Origin: Epiperipatus broadwayi
Lineage: Eukaryota > Onychophora > Udeonychophora > Euonychophora > Peripatidae
Direction: 5' to 3'
Assembly (NCBI GenBank): GCA_028023455.1
Contig: JAQFVV010006448.1
Coordinates: 953,431 to 1,017,430 of the forward strand
Length of the DNA: 64,000 nt
Shown here: positions 38,401 to 52,086 of the stretch, in pieces
How the letters are laid out: each line of letters opens with the position of its first letter
Position numbering within the stretch: position 1 is the stretch's first letter
The notes under the pieces: generated by a model
The model's input: the letters and a program-made list of their open reading frames with translations, nothing else
Told to the model about the DNA's origin: nothing
Databases searched by the model: none
Translations under genes and position numbers: made by a program

Positions 38401-39776
38401 TTTCTCATGCTTTTAAATATCTGATTTATAAAAATTAATTACCATCAGCTTTTAAAATTATATAAGGTCCAACGTATTATTTTTATGCATCTAGAAACTC
38501 TCCAAGTTAATCCAGCGTTTGTTAAAATTTCAGTATAAAGTCTCCAATATATTTTATCCTCATACGATGTCTTCATGATTATTTGATAGTAAATTGAGCT
38601 TTAATAAGAAACGACTAATAGGGAATTACAATAAATTAACACTGCATATTCATCGGTAACTTTTATAAATTATTTTAAAAACTACTCTCTTATAATTTTA
38701 AACGATTTTTAGAGCGTCTATAATCACTTAGCTATTTCTAATAGCACTCTTTACTTTAAGAATTTCAATCACAAGTCACCTCCTAACAATTGAACCTTGG
38801 TTTTATACCGGAAGAAAACTCCCACTTGATTGGTGAATTAAACAATTGACTTACTAGCTTATTTACATATTTCACCAACAAGACAGAATTAAAAATAAAT
38901 AATGACTTATTTAACATTTATTATTTATCACATTATAAAATTCTTAAATTAATTTTTGTCATTTATTTAAATCCATTAAACATTTTTTAAAATATTCTCT
39001 CTTACTCAATTTCACGTTTAACTTTTATAAGATTACTTTTATAAACAAACTAAGTCTATTTTTATTCGTTATGTTTTTAAACAGTATTTTAAAAATCAGA
39101 TTTAATATTTCACATTAATTATCTTTATTTTTATTTCATGATAGCCAAAATAACATTTATAAATTTTATAACAGAATTTTTAAAATAGCTTTGCAACTTT
39201 ACTAAAAAAAACTTCCAAGCATGTGTGTACGTATTTTAATTAACATCTGTTTTTTTTACAACAGAGCTACAGACGCTTGTAATAATCTAAAAATAAACTA
39301 ACAATACATTTTTTAAAAATAAATATTTTTTTAAAATAAATAATATCTTATAACAACTTTAAAATAATAATTCGATATTATTAAAATCCAACATTAATTC
39401 TTCTATTATGTATTACTAATAATTAAAATATTTATATTCATTTATTAAATATTAATTTTTATCAACAATAAATATATGCATTTAATTTTAACTTGTCTTT
39501 TAAAACTTTAACTTTAAACAGTTATTTATTAAATTTATTAATGCAGTATTGCTTATGGCCAGTTTTCCCAACCATATACTATTATCATTCCCATTGAAAT
39601 GTCTCTCTCAAATATCAGCACAATTTTCACATATCAAATACTCATGAATTACTTTAACTACACTTTTTAAAAGATTGTTATAAACAAAATTAAAATCATA
39701 TAACCAAATATATCTTAAATTTAAAATTTTTTAGATAGATTGATACTACAATTTATGGAGACCCATACAAAAGGGC

Positions 39777-39779
<3 letters not shown>
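35454..39779 (-). repeat. Right arm of the giant inverted repeat
   Basis: Inverse of the left arm, slightly longer (4,326 against 4,249 bp). Clear blocks include ACTTCTCGATATAT at the inner end, CATTGAGTCAATGTCTT-type sequence near 35,690, CACGTGTTCTTTAAAAG near 37,868, ACACACATGCTTGGAAG (minus) near 39,210 and CCCATACAAAAGGGCACA at the outer end. The two small frames at 36,942 and 38,201 are not conserved across arms. Confidence 0.8.
38801..38807 (-). promoter_or_regulatory. TATA-like word, right arm
   Basis: Minus-strand TATAAAA in TTCTTCCGGTATAAAA, the mirror of the word at 32,062. Confidence 0.35.
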
Positions 39780-39814
<35 letters not shown>

Positions 39815-39860
39815 AGTGATTATACACACACATACGCACATATATATATATATATATAAC

Positions 39861-41023
39861 AAGTTTCTTAGTGTTTATTCATTTGGCAGAAGGCTTAATA
39901 ATTTATTTTTCTATATATATTTGTGTTCCTACCTCTGTATACATGTGACAATGGTCATTTTCTTATTATTCTAAATCGTGTATTCTCTGAGTGGTTTATC
40001 AATCATATGGTTAAACTGCATTAGAGCAGACCAGATTCCATGTTCTTGGGTTCCTAATCTATAGAATATTGCTTGTCTATGTCCTGCAGGAGCTAGAGAC
40101 TATATGCAACCCCAAATCCTAGATTTACCACATCTACACTCTCTCCACTGGTATGCACCCTTGGTTAGAAACAGAAATACCTCTGCATACTAGGGACATC
40201 CACTCTTCAGTGGTAAACTATACCATCAGATTGCTAAATCGATCATCCTCATATTACATGCCATTGTACCTCACTCTCATAGGAAGTAGCACAATTATCA
40301 ATTACTGCTTTGCCTCTGATCATCAGCAACTCTGGGTGACCTTAATTCAAACCCATCCGCAAGTGTCCTATTAAGTATATATATATCATTTACTGTATGT
40401 TAAAACCTGGAATGGGCTGATAGATTATCGTTTTCTCTTAAATGACATAGAGCATACATCCTTCTTGTAAGTCACCACTACTTGCTATAATAGCATGTAA
40501 AATTCAGTAGATTATTCCAATATAATATTTGTAAACTACTGTCTTTATATTAATTTAAATTTATAATAAAACTTATTTTGTTCATATTTATTACTTGTAC
40601 ATCTTTATTGTGAATCAGAACTATTAATTAAGTATTATAGATATCATTAAATAAGTCATTTACTGGCATAATTAGAGCATCCATGGTTTTGTATTTTATA
40701 AATATGTACTAGCTCTGTAACATTAGAAGTGATTGAACTTCTGAGTCAACCCAACAATGGTAATATAAATAAATTTATATAAAGTTTAAGAGGTTCTAGT
40801 GTAGTGTAATTTTAGAAGTTATGGAGAAACCTGAGATTGAATCCATGTTTAAAGCCTGAGCTATGTGACTCTGTATGAAGAAGGAAAACTATGTGACATG
40901 AGGGTAGTTAATTAGATGGTTGAGGCTAGTAAATCCAGATAAGGTTTTAAACTAGGGGGCATGGGGTGACTCTGCATCTGCTGGTTGAGAGTTCTTGCTT
41001 GGTCTTTGGTCTCGTTGACTGAT
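39861..41023. other. Unassigned DNA, partly less AT-rich
   Basis: 40,000-40,370 has higher sequence complexity and a 73-codon plus frame (40,153-40,374), but no family is recognised and there is no conserved motif. The rest is AT-rich. Confidence 0.5.
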
Positions 41024-41157
41024 TACACATTCTTGACTGTTACTATATATATATGTATGAAGAATAGTATAAAAATTGCAAAATTAAATATACACATTCT
41101 TGACTGTTACTATATATATATGTATGAAGAATAGTATAAAAATTGCAAAATTAAAAT
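41024..41157 (+). repeat. 67-bp near-identical tandem duplication with a TA core
   Basis: TACACATTCTTGACTGTTAC, a short (TA)n, GTATGAAGAATAGTATAAAA and ATTGCAAAATTAAA occur twice in a row (41,024 and 41,091). I see no internal difference between the copies. Confidence 0.92.
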
Positions 41158-42902
41158 AATTAAGCATTAATAGCATCCTATTAAAATCATGTGATTTTAG
41201 TACTCAATTTTATTAACTTTGAAATCCATAAATATAAATGGGTATGTAACTTGTACAAAATAAAGCTTTAATTATAATTGAAATATTTAGATATTAAAAT
41301 CTTTTGATGGTTGTAAAAAAGCATCTAAAAAGAGTATAGTTGTTTGTGCAGAGATGAAAGTATAAAAAGAGAAAAAATAATTTACTTTTCATTTGTGTAT
41401 TTATTTCTATTTAATTATTTATAAAATTATTAAATATTTGTTTCTTAATAAGTATGTGACTTTTACACATAGATTTTATGGGAGTATACTGATGCCACAC
41501 ATAAATTTTTGTATTATATTTTGTTGGTTTTATATATTTAAATGTTGAATTTTAATATTTTAAAAATATTTTTGTTACTTGAACTTATGCTTTAGTGAAA
41601 TTTATTTTAAATATACAGATTTTTTTGGATTATTTTTTTTTTTCATTGAATTCAATTTTTATTTTTGTTTATTGCAAAACGAACATTTTATATTCTAGGT
41701 TAATTTAATTCATTGAATTTATGCTACCAATGTAATTTGCATAAAATGAAATGATAAAGTAGGAACTATAGTATTTCATTTCTTTCATTAAAAAATTAAC
41801 TTAATGAAAAACAAGAGAAACATGGTTAATCAAGCCTAGAAGTGTGTTAAAATACAAATGAGACTATATATGCTATATTTTGTCTCAGGCTCCATCTATA
41901 TAATTATAAAGAAAATTATCTAAGATACATATATAGATATGTATTCACACATACCAAATTCAATTACTGATTTCTGTTAATTTTATGAATAAAAAATAAT
42001 ACCAAACATATGTACAAAAATATAAGATATACAAATACTTAATGTAAAAATTAAATAAATTAAGCATTATTCATAAAAATGTTCCATAATTTTATCAGTT
42101 CTTATTACTAATAAAAAATTGTTAGTTTTAAATATATAATTATCCTAGAATAGCATAAATAAATTACTAAAACTGATTTTAATTTATTTTACAATATCCT
42201 ATAGACATAGATGGAAAATGAAACAAATATAGTATGTATTGTTATTCAGTTTTATGATTTTTTTTCAAACAAGTGTATATTTTGTTTTATTAAATTTTTA
42301 CAGTATAATATAAAGTATTATTTAGCAGGTTAATTCTTTTGCACATAAACATTTGAAAATGTAAAATATAAATGTATTGGTTATTTCTTAGAATGAAGAA
42401 TATGTATTTATTGCTTGATATAAAATAATTTTTATAATACACTTTTGAATATCTTTTATGTACTCTGTTATATTTTTTGCAAGAAATTAATCACTAAAGT
42501 TTTGTAAACAATAGCTTTTTGGGAATTTAGCTGACTGGCACGTCTCTTTGAACCATAAATTCTGATGACTTATAATGCCAATGCTTTATTTATTTTGATG
42601 AATATAAAGTTCTGTCTTGGAATGTGCATGATAAAATTTTCATCAAAGTCCATTTTAGAATTAATCAGTTATTATTTATCTAAATTAAGAATTAATAAAT
42701 GCATAATTAGTTATCTCACTGGGAAAATTTCATTGCCAATCTTTTTTCTGGTAAACATTTTTTATAAGCAAATAAATATACCATTATTTTTTTCTAAAGC
42801 AATCTAAATGCAATTAAAGTAATATATTCATAGATAAAAGAGCAAATAAATTTTCCTTTTTAGCAATAGAAATAGTATTATATAAAAGCAGTAAACTTTT
42901 CT
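41158..42902. other. AT-rich DNA, nothing recognised
   Basis: The 80-codon plus frame at 42,565-42,807 shows no motif or codon pattern that I can defend as a gene. Confidence 0.6.
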
Positions 42903-43045
42903 TAATGCTGGATCTTAAACAATATGAACTATATATATATAATAAATTAATGGATATTTTATTTGTATGATTAATTTAATGCTGGATCTTAAACAATATG
43001 AACTATATATATATAATAAATTAATGGATATTTTATTTGTATGAT
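42903..43045 (+). repeat. 74-bp near-identical tandem duplication with a TA core
   Basis: TAATGCTGGATCTTAAACAA, TATGAACT, short (TA)n, AATAAATTAATGGATATTTT and ATTTGTATGAT occur at 42,903 and again at 42,977 without visible change. Confidence 0.92.
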
Positions 43046-44814
<1,769 letters not shown>

Positions 44815-46388
44815 TTTTTGCTGATGTTAAATGTGTATAGACATACACATACTATCATGTTTATTCATTCACTGTTTTATGGTCATAAAATATACTTTTC
44901 TCAATATATATATTGTGACCATTAGTTTCTTCACATGGAGAAACTAACGATTAGTAAATCAAGTGTAATATTAGTTTTTAAATAGTGTAAGACGAAAATT
45001 TATTTTTATATCAAAGTTTTAAGTTAAATAAAAGTTGATGTTTTGTTTTTAGAATAAAAAAGATCTTACAATCCCGAATCTATAACGTATAAACAAAAGT
45101 ATGTTTGTACTTTTTCAAAATTACGATGTAATAATATAGAGAGGGAAGGGGGTTGAGTGTCTTGCGCACATTATAAAACTTGAAAACAATTAATTTTATA
45201 AAAGTGTAAAGATAAAAATTGAATCAAAGATATTTTAAAAAAAGAAAGTTAATATCAGGAGTAAAGATTTAATTTGCTAATTCTAGCGATTGATTAATAT
45301 TTAATTATGTGGAGAGATAGCTCTTCAAATTTCAAAAAGATTATGAAATAAGTTAATGTTAATTAAAGTAACAACAATTACATCACTAGTAATTAGTAGA
45401 TATATTTTCATGCCTGTGTGTGTGATGTATATAATTTTAATTATACTGAAAATCTTAAGGTCTTATATATCATGCAGTATACCATTCTATAGTGTATTGA
45501 GAGAGTTATTTTATCTTGGTTTTAAATAAATCAATTATTATTTTCACTGATAAATCTTTAATCCAAATTTAGTCTATTTATTTTTATTGAAATAATTTTT
45601 TTAATAAAATTTTCCATCATTTTTTTTTTGTTCAAAGTGAGAAAATTTCTCAAGCACATGTGGTAATGGAAGGTTTGTGGATAATTAATGTCCAGACTAA
45701 AGTTAACAAACCAATTAAAATTTAATATTAGGGGTCAAGTGCAAACATTTATGTGAGAGAGTGATTGACAGATAGATTCAATAAAACTAAGCTCATATTT
45801 TGGGCTGGACCTTTTTCTAACAATCTTGTGCTAAGTGAGCATGCACCAATTCCGTTTTCAATCTATCCTCAGTTTTAATTCAAAATTATCATAAAACTTA
45901 AATTTATTAGTTTTTTTAAGTGTATATTTTGTATCTTATTAGTGGAGCACTAGAAGGTATTAATAGCCACACTTATCTCATTTGTAAAGTCAATTAGCAC
46001 CAAAATTTTACAAATCTAACAAGAAAATCAATATACCATGTTTAATTCAACAAGACCAATTTGGAAGCTTTGATCTACATGTCAGAGAATGTGTCACATA
46101 CACTTTTATTGACACTTAACTTTTATTAAACAACTTATTTATTAAATTTGGATGGATATTTGTGTTGCAAACTTTTTTTAATATTAATATTATCTGGAAT
46201 AATGTATTTTTAATATCTGAATGAATTTTATTACAAACTTTTGTAATATTCTATTCTACTTCAAATATTTACTTTTCAATACTTGGAAGAACTTGTTATA
46301 AAATATGATAAAAAGTTGAAAGGGTAATAAATGCCAATTTCATAATTATAGTAAATGTCATCAATATCAATAATTATGCGCTTATAAC

Positions 46389-46476
46389 GCTCGTTAAAGA
46401 AGTTATATATATATATATTAAATTTATTTAAAGCTCGTTAAAGAAGTTATATATATATATATTAAATTTATTTAAA
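46389..46476 (+). repeat. 44-bp near-identical tandem duplication with a TA core
   Basis: GCTCGTTAAAGAAGTTATAT, (TA)n and TTAAATTTATTTAAA occur at 46,389 and 46,433. It lies inside the 3.95 kb element. Confidence 0.92.
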
Positions 46477-46948
46477 GCTTAGTGCTTTCAAAGATCTATG
46501 GCTTCATGGAATAGTAAAGTCAAAGAATAATTTATATTGTCTATAATTATTATTATAAAGTAAAACTTTTACATTCTCATCGGAAAATTGTAAAAAGAAA
46601 GTTGAAAACCTTAGTCAAAATACCATAATGGATATGAGAATAAAGAAATATTGAATATACTTTCATTGAAATAACTTTTAAAATACATTATATTGAGCAT
46701 CTAGTCCTGTTAACTATCTTTAAATGGAATAAGTTGTGGATAAATCTTTACTAAATGTTTAAAAATATTATAATGAGCATATATTTTAAAATGAATCTCG
46801 AAAAAGTAGAAAATCAATTCAGTGGATTATATAGTTCCTAAAGCAATAAAATTAAATTAATATATGAAAATTCATCAGGAAATAAGTGATATTATAAATA
46901 TATGAATTATTATACTATATTATGGATAAAAGTGAAAAATCCGGATCC

Positions 46949-46956
46949 TATAAATA
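46949..46956 (+). promoter_or_regulatory. TATA-like word in the 3.95 kb element
   Basis: TATAAATA in GGATCCTATAAATAGTTAC. It is isolated and AT-rich DNA yields such words often, so this is weak. Confidence 0.2.
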
Positions 46957-48776
46957 GTTACTATTTTAAATGTGTATTTTAACTATGATTTTTGTACCAA
47001 TAAACATTTATATTTTGATATACCATGGCCATGCATGCATTTATTTGTTTGGTTTTTCATTTAAATGATATGTGTCTTTTCTTTGGATAATCTACACCTT
47101 TGGGGGAGAATAATTGCCAGGATTGCAGTGTACCAAGAAAGAGACAATACATAAAATTGTCTTTTATTATTATATTTATTATGTCTTATTATATTTGTGT
47201 TAGTGCGTTTTTAGTGCAGAGTTAAAAATGTTTTTATCCCATATTCAATCCAACTTAAAGTTTACAAATAATTCGGTTTGCTATAATATTGCTTGAGCCC
47301 TTATTTTTTATTAGAAATGAAAAGATTTATAGAATATCGTTACACTAATAATTTTAGATCAATATTATCATATTTATTTAATTTTCATACTTAGTATTTT
47401 ATTGCAATGCTCAGAAGTTTGTGAGTTATTTAAAATGTGTACTTTAAAATGAAATGATGCCTATTTCTTAAGCTAAAGAATTATCTTTTAAGTAAAATGT
47501 ATACTTAGTCATATTAGATTAATTGGTTCATGCATTAATAATATAATACTCTTTTATGCTATTTGAATATGCAAATGACCCCTGTTTGTTGAGCTGAGGG
47601 TAATTTTAACTGCCTCAAAGAGTTGAGATGGAGCATAACTCTCTCACAATTAAATAATTTTTTATCTGAAAGTATTTTAAGAGATTGAGAACTTGATCCC
47701 AGCTCTATTATTTGTTTTATGCTTTATAAGAGAAATATTTTTATGTTTGTAGTATGTGGTGCTTTTAGCATGACTCTTTATATGTGCAAAGACAAGTTCC
47801 TCACGTAAATTAAATCCTCATAAAGAAGGCAATCCCTAGGTCTATGATAGCACCAAGAAGTTATTATTAACTTATTATCTCTTACTAAAGCATGATTTTT
47901 ATCATTACCCAGGAATGTATCATAATTTAATGTTTATTGTGTGTTAGGTCATTGCATACTAGTGAAAAGTAGTTATTGGTTTACGGACTAAATGTAATAT
48001 CATATTCATAGATTGATGGACTGAGTAGCTAAGCTTTGCTCTAGCTTGCATGAGAACTGATAGTTATTCTAAATTTATGTACACAAATTTGAATTCAGAC
48101 AAGGAGTATGCATCCTACCAAGTTCATGCAGAAATAAGTCATTGCTGGAATGGTAAGAAAATGATAAGAAACTCATGTTGAGCTATAACAGTAGATACAT
48201 GCACGTGTGTCTAGATATAGTTATTAAAATATGTCACACAATTATCAAATATAATTTAAACTAAGTTATGGGATATAATAGTTTACAAATGTGTATAAAC
48301 TCCAATGGAGAAGTTAAATTATTTTTTATTAAATTCAAGAAATGAGTTTCTTAAGTAAAATCAATTTAGTATCTTGAAAATATAAATGCCTTAATAAACT
48401 TAGTAAATATTACAGTTAACATTTTCTGGGCTTTAAGCTAGATAATGCTGGTAGCAATAGTTATATTTTACATAATGTTGCTGATTCACCACTTCAGATA
48501 TAACCAAATAAATATTAAACATGTATTATGGGTTAAAAGAATTAGAAATCATTTATAATGTAGAACAGTGATTAGTTCCAAAGATGCTTGTATTAAAAGT
48601 TATTACTGGAACAAGCTATGTAGTAGTGTCACTATGTTTTATGTGAGTCTGTAATTGTAAACAGTGCAGATCTCCTATTGTGAATAATTTTAATTGTTAT
48701 TTTATATATATTTTTAATTTGGGATCGCTACAATATTGACTTGGATTATAGTCTTTTTCTTTTTATATCATTGTTG

Positions 48777-48782
48777 AATAAA
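48777..48782 (+). terminator. AATAAA signal near the 3' end of the 3.95 kb element
   Basis: AATAAATCTTTGTTG followed by T-rich and GTGTCTGGTGTC sequence, about 85 bases before the GTCACA end. It resembles the arrangement near 34,447 in the giant fold-back arm. Confidence 0.4.
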
Positions 48783-48866
48783 TCTTTGTTGTTTTTAAAA
48801 TTTAAACTTGTGTCTGGTGTCTTAATGTTTTGGATGTCCAGAGCCTCCCAATACCAGAACGTCACA

Positions 48867-50205
48867 ATATTAGAAATTTAACAATATTGACAAATTCATA
48901 ATATTCATAAATTTATTATAGTCATTAATAAAGGAGGTATAACACAAAAGAATTAATAGCAATAACGCATATTTATAATACAGATTGACCATAAAATATC
49001 TTTCAGCTGAAATAAACTAACACATTTTTCCCTTGATAAAATCTGAAGATTTGGATTAATGGCATATATGTTGAATTTTAATATTCACTTGACAAAAAGA
49101 TAAGAGAAAGGTTTAATTATAAAATTAATATTTAGTTGTTCAATTCGTTACAATTCGACTAATATTACGAGTGGACTTAAAATCCATTTTTCACTCGTGA
49201 TATTTGGATGCGTTCCCAGTTGATCAAACTATATTCAAAATTTATTATAATAAGTATTTTATTAATTAATTAGTTAGCATATCATATTTATTATTATTAA
49301 TATTATGAGTCCTACTATTAGTTTTAGCTAAAGTAGACATTAGCTCCAGAAGAGCTTATGTCTATTCAATTTGTACTGGCTAGGATAATGTCCAAAGATT
49401 GGCAATGAATTGAAAAGTGATTGAGTGTTGCATTTCACCACAGGTCAAGACTCTGACAACAAGAGCATTTACTATTCTAAAAATTTAAATAATAAGATGA
49501 CCATTACAAGAGTGTTAGATAATGCAAAATGGTTGAGTTGATAAATGGTACATTCCACTTCTGTATGCATATGTGACATTGCATGGAAGAGTCATAATTT
49601 GGGAGATGGGATGGTAGACATCATTAATATTTAAGATTAAAATAGTTGTAATGATGGAGGGTGATTGATGCAGAGAATGAAGAGATAATTAATTTATTTG
49701 TAAGGGAGGGTGAGAGTAAAATTTTCTACTTTGTTTTAGTTAAGACTTAAGATTTTAATTCTTTTTATTAGTATAATTTTATGAGTTTTCTGCATGGATT
49801 ACTGATTCATTTCCATTCGTCACACATGAAAAATAAAGAATAACATTATTGTAGTTGCCACTGGAGATGATAGAGCTATGTGGGTTTGTGGAGGAACGTT
49901 GCTTATATTTCTAAATAATTTATCTTGAATTGATTTGCTTAATAATTACTGAGTTCAAAACTAAATATATAACATATTATTGATAATTTAAAATATTACT
50001 AAGATTATATTTTTCTTTTGGAAAAGTTTTAATAACTTGCTTCCTCCACAGACTTCCCATTTATTAAGCGATGATGATCTCAGGAGGATGCTATATTTGA
50101 TGCTACAGTTGCAATTTGGTGCCCAGGTAAAATACCTACATTACATTATTATTAGCTGTCTCAGTTCAATTTAGTCTAAAGTGAGTTGAGGTTGCAATAT
50201 ATATA
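48867..50205. other. Unassigned DNA
   Basis: A small hairpin ATTACGAGTG...CACTCGTGAT lies at about 49,164-49,200. No gene or mobile element is recognised. Confidence 0.55.
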
Positions 50206-50690
50206 GAAACAGATTTGAACTAAGAGTTTTTAGCCTATATCTTCCTCCATTCCATCTCAAACAATGCATACACATAGCTCCATACACATAAAAAGATAAA
50301 TGATTCCAATATCCATATTTTGTGTGGAACCAGACTCATCAAATGAACCATAATATAATCTACCACACATATATGCAATCAGTGTCAGCTTATATTAAAA
50401 TAACAATTCCTTAAACTTTAATGGATAGGCATCAATCTTCACAATCTTCCAACAATTCAACTACTCATTTATTGGAAGGCTGCTAAGATCGAAATCTGTT
50501 TATAAAAGTTTATGAAATTGCTAACTTAATATAAGCATATGTGTGAGATAATATAATCTGCTGCAACTGATGAATGCTGACTCTGCATGAAATACATAAA
50601 TTGTAGAACATTTATCTTTTTTACATGTGTGGTCATATATATGGGTTGTTTGAGATATTGAGTGGAGGATTAATATAGACTGAAATTTTT
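50206..50690. repeat. Inverted pair of repeat family X
   Basis: Plus copy about 50,206-50,465 and minus copy about 50,470-50,690 meet head to head. Shared blocks are TCCATCTCAAACAA, AAAAGATAAATG, ACTCATCA, AGCTTATATTAAAATA and CAATCTTC. The arms differ at many positions. Confidence 0.7.
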
Positions 50691-50728
50691 TAAGTTTAAA
50701 TATCTCTATTAAATATAGTAAAAATCCA

Positions 50729-50730
<2 letters not shown>

Positions 50731-50768
<38 letters not shown>
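50731..50768. repeat. (TA)n(TG)n microsatellite
   Basis: Short TA run passing into GT units. Confidence 0.9.
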
Positions 50769-50837
50769 AAACTTATAAATAAATATTAGAAAATACATGA
50801 ATTAAAATTTATTAAAAAGAACAAAAAATATAAACTT

Positions 50838-50892
50838 CACTTAGAAGTGCTTTCAACTATCATTGTAGTCTTTGTCAACTAATACTTTGAAA
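50838..50892 (+). repeat. PLE terminal core, isolated copy
   Basis: CACTTAGAAGTGCTTTCAAC, TATCATTGTAGTCTTTGTCA and ACTAATACTTTGAAAG match the inverted ends of the PLE remnant at 5.7-6.7 kb. Confidence 0.7.
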
Positions 50893-52086
50893 GATCAACT
50901 TTCCCATATTATATATATATATATAATAAAATGTATAAATAATAAAAAAATGAATGTGTGAATGTATGCATTAATATAAATATATTTAAATAACAGTGCT
51001 TGTGTAAATAACATATTAATATAAGTTTATGGAACATTTGTACAAGTAAAGGAAAAAATTATATTAATTCTATTGTATTTGACAACTGAACAACTGTCAA
51101 ATAAACAGATTCCAAGGAAAAAGTACCCAATAAGAGAGTAAAATTTGTTATTTCAAACAGCAGCATTTTTTTAACCCACAATGGTTACAACATGGATTTG
51201 ACATGTCATTTCTATAAGCAGTATCTCATACTGTGTCTAAAAGAGTACATGTTTTATATAAATATCTTTTCAATTTGATTTTATATATATACATTATTTA
51301 CAATATATATATGTTTATAAAAATATAGCCATAAAATTATAAAAATTAAGAAATAAAATTACTTTTCATTAACTGTATTTAATTGATCTTTTTTTGTTAT
51401 CAGTTATTATAATGAATTAAATTTGGTTTTAATCATTATTACTATTGGTTACAACAAGTTCATAACATTTGTTTTAAAATGTAGCAAAAAATAGTTGTTT
51501 CAAAAATTGGAAAAAAATATAGGCATTTCGACCTCAAGATGTACATGACACCACTCTTCCTAAAACATAGGCATAAAAGTTTAACTATGTAAAATAAATT
51601 CAAATTAATTTGAATTTTGCACAACAGATACTCATTTAGAAAGGTATTAAAAGGTTCACCTGTTCAATATAAAAAAATAATGTAAAAATTAGGCATTTGA
51701 AAATTGATAGAAGTATGATATTGTGTTAGAAGTGATTGAGAGTTAAATTAATGGGATTATTTTTACCCATATATTAATTAGTTTTTTGTTTTTATGTGCA
51801 CTTGAAAATATATGGAGGTTATCTGTATTAAAATAACATTCAAATTTTAATGTGCTTTTTTAATAATTCACATATTCATTAATGCATATGCTACAGAAAT
51901 TGTAATATATGTACACCTTTGTGGTGTGATATTGTCTGGCAAAAAAGTGTTAAAAAAGAAAGATTCATATACGTGCATCTTGGGATAATGATAGTATATC
52001 AATATCAGACTGGCTGATAAGTAAATTTTTAATACTCAAAATTTTTTTCATTTTGCAAAAAATTCTCTATCATTTTACTAATATAG
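50893..52086. other. AT-rich DNA, nothing recognised
   Basis: Short TA runs at about 50,910-50,927 and 51,283-51,311; no coding signal. Confidence 0.6.

Larger units (their letters stand above)
31071..39860. mobile_element. Giant fold-back element, arms of about 4.3 kb
   Basis: Left arm 31,115-35,363 and right arm 35,454-39,779 are inverted copies that face each other across a (TA)n centre. Outer ends are TGTGCCCTTTTGTATGGG and its complement; inner ends are AGGGTACA and TGTACCCT. (TA)n also flanks both outer ends. The arms are clearly diverged (many mismatches and small indels), so this is not a trivial assembly mirror. No arm encodes a recognisable protein; the 76-codon frame at 33,212-33,442 is closed in the other arm. 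Outside, ACCAGTGATTATACACACAC plus ATACGCA occurs on both sides (31,071 and 39,812) like a target duplication of about 45 bp. Confidence 0.85.
44914..48866 (+). mobile_element. TGTGAC...GTCACA element, 3.95 kb, possible giant solo LTR
   Basis: Starts TGTGACCATTAG and ends ACCAGAACGTCACA, giving 6-bp inverted ends of the TG...CA type. ATAT occurs immediately before (44,910-44,913) and after (48,867-48,870), as a 4-bp target duplication would, though the left flank is TA-rich, which weakens this. AATAAA at 48,777 is followed by a TGTGTCTGGTGTC stretch before the 3' end, the order expected for the R-U5 part of an LTR. No protein is encoded. A solo LTR of this length would be unusual; a non-autonomous element of another class is an alternative. 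Confidence 0.5.

Noticed and set aside
31115-39779. Giant palindrome as a pure assembly mirror artefact
   Set aside because: The arms differ by many substitutions and indels and differ in length, which an artefactual mirror copy would not show. A false join of two true diverged copies remains possible.
40153-40374. 73-codon frame with reasonable composition
   Set aside because: No domain, no conserved neighbour, no splice or promoter context.
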